From: Treponema sp.
GTDB lineage: Bacteria; Spirochaetota; Spirochaetia; Treponematales; Breznakiellaceae
DNA: 64,000 nt
Direction of reading: 5' to 3'
NCBI GenBank assembly: GCA_031254315.1
Contig: JAIRUQ010000007.1
Location: forward strand, 1 to 64,000
The notes below the pieces were generated by a model, which saw only the letters and a list, made by a program, of their open reading frames with translations, was not told the DNA's origin and searched no databases. This document shows positions 56,578 to 64,000 of the stretch, in pieces. The position numbers were made by a program, and so were the translations under genes. The stretch's first letter is position 1, and each line of letters starts with the position of its first letter.

Positions 56578-57495
56578 ATGGAAAAGAGAGAAAGCGTTTA
56601 CAATGAGGACTGGCTCCATGCCTTTCTAAGATCAATATATTCACCTGCCCTGCGCCCTGCGTTTTGCAAGAGCGTTCCCACTATCTTTAACAATTTTTTC
56701 TTTCGCCAGTACCGTGCCGCCTTTCTGCCGGGAAGGATTCCCGTTACAAAAGTCGATCATAAACTCGATGAAAAAATCCCTTTTACACCGTCATGGGTTA
56801 CAATATACCTCGATTTTTCTCATTTTTGGATTAGACTTCTTACGTTCTTTCTTCGCCGCCATAAACATAAATCTTATATATTGATGAGAGATTTTATTTA
56901 TTCAGTCGGCGACTTATACGCTTTTGCAGGACAGGTATACAAAAGAAATATGTCAACTACAAAACGTCCGTTTTACATAGCTCGTCCTCGTTTTTTTGTG
57001 ATACACATGTTAGACCCTCATTTGATGTGTATTCCAAGTCTTCACGTTATGGTAGTCATTCACACTTATTTACAATTTTCTGTTATTGCCGAAAAATTCG
57101 GAGAAGGAGAAAAATTGAAAGCTCAGGCGTTGGAGATGAAGCAGGGCGCTCTCGCTATAAGTCAGGCGATACTTTTTGTTAAACAGCACAGCGTCAACTG
57201 TATTCCAGCCGCCCTTTACTCGATGACTTGTTTCAGCCCCGATCTTTTTCCTGCAAAAGAAGCGGAAGCGTTTACAAACCTTCTCTTTTCTCCCCCTCCG
57301 CAAGCTGATGAAGAAACACGCAAGAACCGTGCTCATCCTTCCGCCGCTCCTTTAACAAAAATTTCGGAAGATGACAAGGCAGAGATAAAAAAGCATATAC
57401 TTTCCTTATATTATCGTTTTCTTGAAGAGAGAAAAACATCGGCGCAATGGTACGACCCCCTGCTTAAATTCCTCCGTGAATATGATGAAAAATGA
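56578..57495 (+). CDS. Membrane-associated protein, possibly PAP2-like
   Basis: CIPSLHVMVVIHTY resembles a PAP2 PSLH motif; family not certain. Confidence 0.45.
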   Translation: MEKRESVYNEDWLHAFLRSIYSPALRPAFCKSVPTIFNNFFFRQYRAAFLPGRIPVTKVDHKLDEKIPFTPSWVTIYLDFSHFWIRLLTFFLRRHKHKSYILMRDFIYSVGDLYAFAGQVYKRNMSTTKRPFYIARPRFFVIHMLDPHLMCIPSLHVMVVIHTYLQFSVIAEKFGEGEKLKAQALEMKQGALAISQAILFVKQHSVNCIPAALYSMTCFSPDLFPAKEAEAFTNLLFSPPPQADEETRKNRAHPSAAPLTKISEDDKAEIKKHILSLYYRFLEERKTSAQWYDPLLKFLREYDEK

Positions 57496-58204
57496 TCCGC
57501 TAGTTCTTCAATCCCGTATTCTCTACCAAAGTGAGCTTTGTATCGTTATCAACAAATTAAAAGGCGAGGCTTGTGAGGGAGCGAAGGGGAAAATAATCGA
57601 TCTGCCTTCTGCGCTCGCTAAAATTCTTCCTGAGAAACCGGAATTGATAGAAGCTGTCCACCGTCTTGATGTCCCTGTAACAGGTTGCGCTCTTTTCGCA
57701 CTTACGTCCTCCGCTCTTGAATACTTAAACGCCGCTTTCGCCTCACAGCAAGCGCAAGGCGTTGAAAAACGCTACTGGGCGATTGTTGAAAAGCCTTCTG
57801 CTTCCTTGCCCTCAAACGGCGAAATTGTTCACTGGATAGAAACAAAATCCGGCATTAACAAATCTTTCGCGTATAACGAAGAAGGGTATGGCAGAAAAAA
57901 AGCGTCTCTTAAATATAGAATAACAGGCGAAGGAAAGAATTATCTTTTTGTTGAAATCCAATTGCTTTCAGGAAGGCATCACCAAATACGGGCGCAACTT
58001 GCGGCTATTGGTTTGAAGATAAAGGGAGACTTAAAATACGGAGCGAAACGAAGCGAGAAAGACGGAGGCATTCGCCTTCACGCGCGATCGCTTGCTTTTC
58101 CCAACCCGTTTAAAAACGGAGAAAAAATTAGCGTAACAGCACAGCCGCCCCAAATGGATGCGCTCTGGGAAGCGTTTATACAATGTCCCTCTAGTAGTCT
58201 GTAA
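57482..58204 (+). CDS. RluA-family RNA pseudouridine synthase
   Basis: VHRLDVPVTGCALFA, KASLKYRI, LLSGRHHQIRAQLAAIG, GDLKYGA; start MMKNDP overlaps upstream gene. Confidence 0.88.
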   Translation: MMKNDPLVLQSRILYQSELCIVINKLKGEACEGAKGKIIDLPSALAKILPEKPELIEAVHRLDVPVTGCALFALTSSALEYLNAAFASQQAQGVEKRYWAIVEKPSASLPSNGEIVHWIETKSGINKSFAYNEEGYGRKKASLKYRITGEGKNYLFVEIQLLSGRHHQIRAQLAAIGLKIKGDLKYGAKRSEKDGGIRLHARSLAFPNPFKNGEKISVTAQPPQMDALWEAFIQCPSSSL

Positions 58205-58230
58205 GAACTACTTTGATTCGAAAAAAATCC

Positions 58231-58328
58231 ACACGGAGGCACTAAGGCACAAAGGGGAAGAAAGGAAGGAAACGCCGCCTTTTGATAGATTAAGCGCCAT
58301 TCTCCGTGCCTTTGTGCCTCCGTGTGAG
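58231..58328. repeat. Dispersed inverted repeat, family B second copy
   Basis: CACACGGAGGCACTAAGGCACAAAG...CTTTGTGCCTCCGTGTG. Confidence 0.75.
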
Positions 58329-58443
58329 GTATTTTGTAAAAAATGTTTTGTAAATATTTTGTTGTAAAAGACTACTGTGTAAATATGCTGAAATGCTGTT
58401 TTATTCCGGTTACTCTATTTCTTTACACTCCGCGCTTTGTTTT

Positions 58444-59007
58444 TTAAAAACTAAATTGAAAAATTAATGAATTTTGGGTTACTCGTAAATTTAGGTTTCG
58501 TTCTTTATTAGTCCAAATGTCAATAATTACAAATATCATCCCAATAGCAAATAATGTAGGGTAAGTATAGTATAAATATGCATTTTCTCTAAAAGCTTGG
58601 TAGAATGGAGGGAAGAATGCCATCGTAACACCTCCAGCTAAACCCAAAAAGGTGCTAATGAATACACCATTTTCATTAAACTTTCCATCTGAAATTTTAA
58701 ATATACCATACGATATACAGCCAACAATTATTGTACCGCCAAGCCCAAGAGTTAAAGCGCCATTGACAGTTCCCCACCAATTATCCTGATAATTATTTCT
58801 ATAAATCCCTTCCCTCATTCCCACATTGATGGCAACATCTGCCAATAAAACAGTAAATGCCCCCAGTGAAGCTAAATAATTGTTTTTTGTTCCTATTTCC
58901 TCATTATTGCTAATATCAGAATATCCCTCAAATAAATTTAAATTGTAATGTTCCTGAGAAAAAATAATATATGGACAGAATATCAATAATAATATTATTT
59001 TTTTCAT
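58444..59007 (-). CDS. Hypothetical membrane protein
   Basis: Signal peptide and several hydrophobic segments. Confidence 0.55.
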   Translation of the reverse strand: MKKIILLLIFCPYIIFSQEHYNLNLFEGYSDISNNEEIGTKNNYLASLGAFTVLLADVAINVGMREGIYRNNYQDNWWGTVNGALTLGLGGTIIVGCISYGIFKISDGKFNENGVFISTFLGLAGGVTMAFFPPFYQAFRENAYLYYTYPTLFAIGMIFVIIDIWTNKERNLNLRVTQNSLIFQFSF

Positions 59008-59038
59008 ATATGTTTCTCCTTTTATCCAAATATATGAA

Positions 59039-60061
59039 TTACCTTCTTAGCATCGTTGCCATATCAATATCTGATTCTGCGAGTTCTAAGTATTCTAAGT
59101 ATTTTAGCTTTTCATCTTTTTCAACCAACTGTTCTGCTAACTCATAGTAAACTAACCCTCGGCGAGAGTAATAATTAGCATTGTTTTTTACAAGCCCAAT
59201 TGCATTATCCAAATCATTGAGCGCTTCATTAAAATATTTCAATTCAATATATAAAAGGGCGCGAACATAATAATATTCTCCATTCCCATTATTTAACTGA
59301 ATTGATATTGATAAATCATTGAGAGCAGAATTATATTCTTTCATCCCTCTATAAATTAAGCCACGACCATAATAAGCTCTGTCGCTCATATTGTTAATAT
59401 TAATTGCTGTTGTTAAATCGGCAATAGCCGCATCAAAATCTCCTGTCTCCAGATAAGACATACCGCGCCCAAAGTAAGCTTCAAATTTAACATTATCAAT
59501 CTCTATCACCATGGAAAAATTATTTATTGCTTCCCGATAATCACCAAGTTCATAATAAGTTGAACCAATGGCTAAGTGAACACGTAAAATCCAGCTAACC
59601 TCTAAAGTGGAATTAAGCGTAATTAGGAACTTTAGATGATTAAGCGCTTTCTCATATTCAGATAAATTGTAATATGCAAGAGCAATGCCATAGTTTGAGT
59701 TAGTATCGTCAGCATCATGTTCCAGTATATACTGATAATCTTGTATTGCTAAAGTAAAATCATCTAAATTAAAATTAAGATTCCCGCGATTCTTTCGGTA
59801 TTCCAAATTTTGAGGATCCAATAATATAGCTTGATTTAGATCAGCTATCGCCAATTCGTAGTTTTCCAACAAATAATAAGCCATTGCACGCTGACTGTAT
59901 AATCCGGCATTTGTAGGGCTTAGTCTTATTGCTATGTTTAAACGATGTATTGTAGCAACAGCAACTCTTTCATCAGCTCTTGTATTAGATGTTGTAATAC
60001 AAGATGAGCAAAGGCAAAGGATAATAAAAATTGGCAAAAAAATTATACTTAATTTTCTCAT
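59039..60061 (-). CDS. TPR-repeat lipoprotein
   Basis: Lipobox-like CLCSSC; repeated AYYGRGLIYRGMKEYNSALNDLSxxIxLN units. Confidence 0.85.
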   Translation of the reverse strand: MRKLSIIFLPIFIILCLCSSCITTSNTRADERVAVATIHRLNIAIRLSPTNAGLYSQRAMAYYLLENYELAIADLNQAILLDPQNLEYRKNRGNLNFNLDDFTLAIQDYQYILEHDADDTNSNYGIALAYYNLSEYEKALNHLKFLITLNSTLEVSWILRVHLAIGSTYYELGDYREAINNFSMVIEIDNVKFEAYFGRGMSYLETGDFDAAIADLTTAININNMSDRAYYGRGLIYRGMKEYNSALNDLSISIQLNNGNGEYYYVRALLYIELKYFNEALNDLDNAIGLVKNNANYYSRRGLVYYELAEQLVEKDEKLKYLEYLELAESDIDMATMLRR

Positions 60062-60199
60062 TTAACCTGCATTCACCTTACATTTATCGTATCTTTTGTT
60101 TCCAACATTTTCAGGTAATTCAACCTGTATCGCCATGCTGTAATTATAACCCATAGTTCCGATTTTGTCAATTTTTCTTCTTAGACATCTTTCTTTGCT

Positions 60200-60306
60200 C
60201 ATTGGCTAATCTCGCCGTGCTTTGTTCCTACGCCGCCTCCTCACTGCTAATTGCTCATTGTCTAATCACACCGTTTTTGCTAAGTACGCCTCCCCCTCAC
60301 TGCTCA
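60200..60306. repeat. Family E repeat, two tandem units (related copy ~12650-12705)
   Basis: gctcattggctaatctcgccgtgctttgtt...cgccgcctcctcactgct and gctcattgtctaatcacaccg...cgcctccccctcactgct; cf. atcattggcttatctcgccgcgccttgtt at ~12651. Confidence 0.65.
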
Positions 60307-61449
60307 TTGAACCACCCCCATGCGTATCTTCTGATAAATAATCCTCTGCGCGGCGTCCCTCAATCTGTCGGGAGAAAGCCGCCCGTCTTCAAGAGCGGAA
60401 ATTAGAGCTTCGTGCGTGCGGACTACATTGGCTGTCCAGACAATGATCATATCGGAACCGGCGGCGACTGATTGAACAGCGGCTTCTTCAGACGACAAAC
60501 CTCCCGCCGCCGCCATAGAAAAATCATCGCTTATTATTATACCTTCAAACCCCAATTCTCCTCTGAGCCAGTCTCCCATAACGATTGGCGAAAGACTCGC
60601 TATTTTACTGTCAACAGAAAGGGCGGTAGTGTGAGCGATCATAATCGCTCCCGCTCCGTTTTTTATTAGCGTGGAAAAAGGCGAGATCAGATTATTAAGA
60701 GCGGCTCTGTCTATGTCCAGAACCGAAAGAGAGTAGTGAGGGTCGGGACCGGCGCTACCGGGAAAATGTTTTATAACGCACAAAACGCCTGAGCGTTCCA
60801 TGCCTCTTACAAAAGCGGCAGATGCTTCGGCGGTGAACAGCGGATCGGGTCCGTAGGAGCGGCTTATCAAAAAGCCGCTGTTATTGGCTGTAAGATATTC
60901 CGCTACAGGGGCGAAATTCAAATTAATACCCAATTCATTAATTTCACGAGCCGACCTAAAACAATCCTCTTCTATTTTTGAAAGCGCCGCCCCTTTTCCC
61001 TCTTTCTGAAAAATCTCCCAATATGACGCCGCTGACGGAAGATAGGCAACGCCTCGCCTGAAACGGTAAACAACGCCGCCCTCATGGTCTACCGCTATAA
61101 ATGGGGGAAGCCCTGAGTCGCCCCTAATTACCTCCGCCGCCTGCGAAAGATGGGCACGGATAGCGTCGTTACCGGCGTTAAGGTTGTATCTGAACAACAA
61201 TATTCCCCCTGTGGGAATCCTCTCGAACATTTCCCTGTTATTTGGAGTAAGACCGCCGCTACCGTCTATAGCGCTTATGAGCGTCTGAGCCGCCAGGAGC
61301 CTGTTGTCCATGGAAGATACGATTTCTTTGGCTCGGACGCTGATTGGGTCGATAATAGGGGCAATTTCGGGATTGTTTACCGGGGATAGGCGTTTCGCGC
61401 AGGCTGAAAAGAGGGTCAGACAGATTAAAAAGATGTAAAAAAGGCGCAT
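60304..61449 (-). CDS. nagZ: Glycoside hydrolase family 3 (beta-N-acetylhexosaminidase-like) lipoprotein
   Basis: FIAVDHEGGVVYRFRRG, CVIKHFPGSAGPDPHYSL, IISDDFSMAA; lipobox LFSAC. Confidence 0.85.
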   Translation of the reverse strand: MRLFYIFLICLTLFSACAKRLSPVNNPEIAPIIDPISVRAKEIVSSMDNRLLAAQTLISAIDGSGGLTPNNREMFERIPTGGILLFRYNLNAGNDAIRAHLSQAAEVIRGDSGLPPFIAVDHEGGVVYRFRRGVAYLPSAASYWEIFQKEGKGAALSKIEEDCFRSAREINELGINLNFAPVAEYLTANNSGFLISRSYGPDPLFTAEASAAFVRGMERSGVLCVIKHFPGSAGPDPHYSLSVLDIDRAALNNLISPFSTLIKNGAGAIMIAHTTALSVDSKIASLSPIVMGDWLRGELGFEGIIISDDFSMAAAGGLSSEEAAVQSVAAGSDMIIVWTANVVRTHEALISALEDGRLSPDRLRDAAQRIIYQKIRMGVVQ

Positions 61450-61502
61450 TAGGGCAGTATATCTTGACTAAAAATATCTTTCAATGTAAGTTAAGTGATA
61501 GA

Positions 61503-61618
61503 GTTTTTCGGAAACTTCAGTTTCTGAAAAACTTCCTTATAAACCGCATTTTTGTAAGGCTTTAGCCTGAAAAAATGCAGGACTTGTGAGAGAACCAATC
61601 GGGTTCTCGAACAAGTCC
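61503..61618 (+). promoter_or_regulatory. Three consecutive hairpins in the 5' leader of the PRTase gene
   Basis: GTTTTTCGGAAAC-TTCA-GTTTCTGAAAAAC; GCATTTTTgtaaGGCTTTAGCCtgaAAAAATGC; GGACTTGTgaGAGAACCaatcgGGTTCTCgaACAAGTCC. Confidence 0.75.
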
Positions 61619-61633
61619 CAAACAGGAGGATAA

Positions 61634-62278
61634 ATGGAAACACAGTCTTTCAGTATTTCACTGCCCAAAAACCCGTCAATAACGGTTAATTTGATACCGG
61701 GTCATTTTACCACAAACAACGCTCATACCAACAATTATCTTGATGTAAGCGTATTAAAGAGTAATACGGCGGTCGCGCGGGATGTGGCGCGGGAAATAGC
61801 AATCCCTTATTTATCAACTACGCTCGTAGATACCATTGTATGTATGGAAAAAATGGAAGTTATCGGCGCGTATCTCGCTCAGGAACTTGTACAGGAAGGA
61901 ACATCTGTAATTAACACAGGTAATATTATTCATGTGATTTCTCCGTTAAGTAACGCCTACGGAAATTTGGTTTTCCCTGACAGTGTTACGGGAAGAATTT
62001 CAGGCAAAAATGTTCTGCTTTTAATCGCTACAATATCAAGCGGAAGGACATTGAACGGAGCGATGGAATGTATAGCGTATTACGGCGGAAAACTCGCCGG
62101 GATTTCAGCTTTGTATCTGGCTTCCAATGTAAGTGTAGGAGCGGAGATTCATCCGCTGTTTACATCTGAGGATATGCCGGGCTACAAACTCTTCCCCACA
62201 AGCGAATGTCAAATGTGCAAGAGCGGACAAAAACTGGATGCCATTATCAGCAGTGAGGGTTATACAAGAATTGAATAA
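61634..62278 (+). CDS. Orotate phosphoribosyltransferase-like protein
   Basis: GKNVLLLIATISSGRTLNGAMECIAYYGG PRPP-loop-like region; AGGAGG Shine-Dalgarno. Confidence 0.7.
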   Translation: METQSFSISLPKNPSITVNLIPGHFTTNNAHTNNYLDVSVLKSNTAVARDVAREIAIPYLSTTLVDTIVCMEKMEVIGAYLAQELVQEGTSVINTGNIIHVISPLSNAYGNLVFPDSVTGRISGKNVLLLIATISSGRTLNGAMECIAYYGGKLAGISALYLASNVSVGAEIHPLFTSEDMPGYKLFPTSECQMCKSGQKLDAIISSEGYTRIE

Positions 62279-62330
62279 ACCTTAACAGGTTTTTTTATAA
62301 AATTTTACTTAATAAAAGGAGAATGAAATT

Positions 62331-63563
62331 ATGTCACTGGGACAAAGTATAATCGCGAGTTTAGGCATACTTAACTTGACTATGGGAAATGGTATAATGA
62401 TACTGCTTGCCTTGTTTTTTATGTACCTTTCAGTAATTAAAAAATATGAGCCGCTTCTTCTGTTGCCGCTGGCTTTTGGAATTTTGCTGGCGAATCTTCC
62501 GGGAGCGGGTCTTGACGCTTATTATTTTAATCCGAACGGCTTTGAAGAACTCGCAGGTAAGGAGAGACCGGGCTTTGGGGGCACTTGGCTTCCGGGTCTT
62601 ATGAACTTCTTGTATTCCGGTATTCGTATGGTTATATATCCGCCTCTGATATTCCTTTGCATCGGAACCATGACGGACTTTAGCCCGTTAATCGCTTCTC
62701 CAAAAAGCGCGCTTATAGGTCTTGGCGGTCAGCTTGGTATTTTCGTCGCCATGGGAGTTTCTTACTATGTCGGCAATGCTCTTGTTCCGTTTATTCAGCC
62801 GTTCTTTGAAGATTTTACAGGTTTTACACTGAAAGAAGCGGCGGCTATCGGTATTATCGGAAGCTCTGACGGTCCCACATCAATTTTCGTGGCGACCCGT
62901 CTTGCTCCTGATAAGTTACCGGCAATCGCTATCGCGGCTTTCTCGTACATGGCTCTTGTTCCGTTTATTCAGCCCCCGATAATGAAACTTCTAATTACCA
63001 AAAAAGAACGCGTAATTGTTATGCCGGAACCCAAAAGAGTTACCCAAAAGCAGAAAATTCTTTTCCCGATTATTATGGGAATTGTTGTCCTGCTTTTAGT
63101 TCCGGCGGCAGGAGCGTTAGTAGCAATGTTAATGCTTGGTAATCTAATAAAGGAAAGCGGCGTAGCGGATCGTTATGTGCGCGCGTTCCAAAACGATCTG
63201 TTAAGTATATTAACATTCTTAGTCGCTCTCGGCATCGGCTCTTCCGCCACAGCGAAGGCTTTTTTAAGACCTGATACGTTAATAATTATCGCTTGCGGTC
63301 TTTTTGCGTTTGCCTTTGGAACCGTAGGCGGCATTCTTGTAGCGAAACTTCTTTGCGTGTTAACAGGTGGAAAGGTTAATCCGCTTATCGGGAACTCCGG
63401 CGTTTCAGCGATGCCGATGGCGGCGCGTATTTCACAGAAGATTGGTCAGAGGTACAATCCTGATAACCATCTTTTAATGCACGCAATGGGAGCGATTGTC
63501 TCAAGTACCATAGGTTCAGCTGTAATAGCAGGTATATTTATCTCGTACTTTTCGTTCTTTTAA
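62331..63563 (+). CDS. Sodium ion-translocating decarboxylase beta subunit (OadB/GcdB-like)
   Basis: [79 protein letters not shown]. Confidence 0.93.
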   Translation: MSLGQSIIASLGILNLTMGNGIMILLALFFMYLSVIKKYEPLLLLPLAFGILLANLPGAGLDAYYFNPNGFEELAGKERPGFGGTWLPGLMNFLYSGIRMVIYPPLIFLCIGTMTDFSPLIASPKSALIGLGGQLGIFVAMGVSYYVGNALVPFIQPFFEDFTGFTLKEAAAIGIIGSSDGPTSIFVATRLAPDKLPAIAIAAFSYMALVPFIQPPIMKLLITKKERVIVMPEPKRVTQKQKILFPIIMGIVVLLLVPAAGALVAMLMLGNLIKESGVADRYVRAFQNDLLSILTFLVALGIGSSATAKAFLRPDTLIIIACGLFAFAFGTVGGILVAKLLCVLTGGKVNPLIGNSGVSAMPMAARISQKIGQRYNPDNHLLMHAMGAIVSSTIGSAVIAGIFISYFSFF

Positions 63564-63571
63564 TAGTTTTT

Positions 63572-64000
63572 ATGTTGTCTAAAATGCGTAATATCGGCAT
63601 CATGGCTCACATTGATGCCGGTAAGACAACCACGACAGAGAGAATCCTCTTCTATACAGGAAAGAGCCACCGTATTGGCGAAGTCGATGACGGCGAGGCG
63701 ATCATGGACTGGATGGAACAGGAGCAGGAGCGCGGAATAACAATCCAAAGCGCGGCGACTACCACTTACTGGAAAGATCATCAAATCAATATTATTGATA
63801 CTCCCGGTCATGTCGATTTTACCGCCGAAGTGGAGAGATCCCTTCGTGTTCTTGACGGAGCGGTGGCTGTTTTTGACGCTGTTCACGGAGTTGAACCGCA
63901 GACAGAAACCGTATGGCGGCAGGCAAGCAGATACAATGTTCCCTGTATAGGTTATGTGAACAAAATGGATCGTGTAGGCGCGGATTTTTTCTTTGTGCTT
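63572..64000 (+). CDS. fusA: Elongation factor G, 5' part only (runs off the window)
   Basis: [38 protein letters not shown]...[13 protein letters not shown]...[30 protein letters not shown]; absent from the ORF track because it has no stop. Confidence 0.95.
   Translation, partial: MLSKMRNIGIMAHIDAGKTTTTERILFYTGKSHRIGEVDDGEAIMDWMEQEQERGITIQSAATTTYWKDHQINIIDTPGHVDFTAEVERSLRVLDGAVAVFDAVHGVEPQTETVWRQASRYNVPCIGYVNKMDRVGADFFFVL

Noticed and set aside
63560-63886. 108-aa minus-strand ORF at the right edge
   Set aside because: Antisense to the clear 5' part of EF-G, which the ORF track omits because it runs off the window.

Overview
This 64-kb window looks like the chromosome (or a MAG contig) of a Treponema-like spirochaete; that assignment is inferred from gene content and style. 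The flanks carry ordinary housekeeping genes: rlmN, rsmD, clpC, glgC, an MrfA/YprA-type DUF1998 helicase, a YprB/MrfB-type exonuclease, mpg, argS, birA with a BioY/ECF transporter, an iorA-like gene, efp, an RluA-type synthase, a nagZ-like GH3 enzyme, an OadB-like subunit and a truncated fusA that the ORF track misses. The dominant feature is an ~18.3-kb same-strand array (18374-36621) of nine BspA-like (LRR_5) surface-protein genes. It is preceded by a tandem duplication of a small beta-barrel-like gene. It is followed by two coupled peptidoglycan-hydrolase-like genes, the second split by a T9 homopolymer exactly at its lipoprotein signal. Array members differ in predicted anchoring (lipobox versus plain signal peptide), include two head-to-tail fusions, and contain a recent internal ~190-bp duplication. 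I propose the locus as a recombination-prone surface system. Other observations: (i) a ~115-bp dispersed repeat whose inner hairpin stem covaries between three copies; (ii) two tandem perfect 10-bp hairpins with identical 8-nt loops upstream of efp; (iii) a three-hairpin 5' leader upstream of an orotate-PRTase-like gene, the last hairpin resembling one upstream of a gene near 4.15 kb; (iv) an apparent ATT start codon with an ideal Shine-Dalgarno for the ECF ATPase; (v) two PIN-domain genes frameshifted in homopolymers; (vi) several other dispersed inverted-repeat families, one forming the signal-peptide n-region of a DUF192 lipoprotein. All calls come from reading the sequence and the supplied ORFs. 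No database search or folding program was run.
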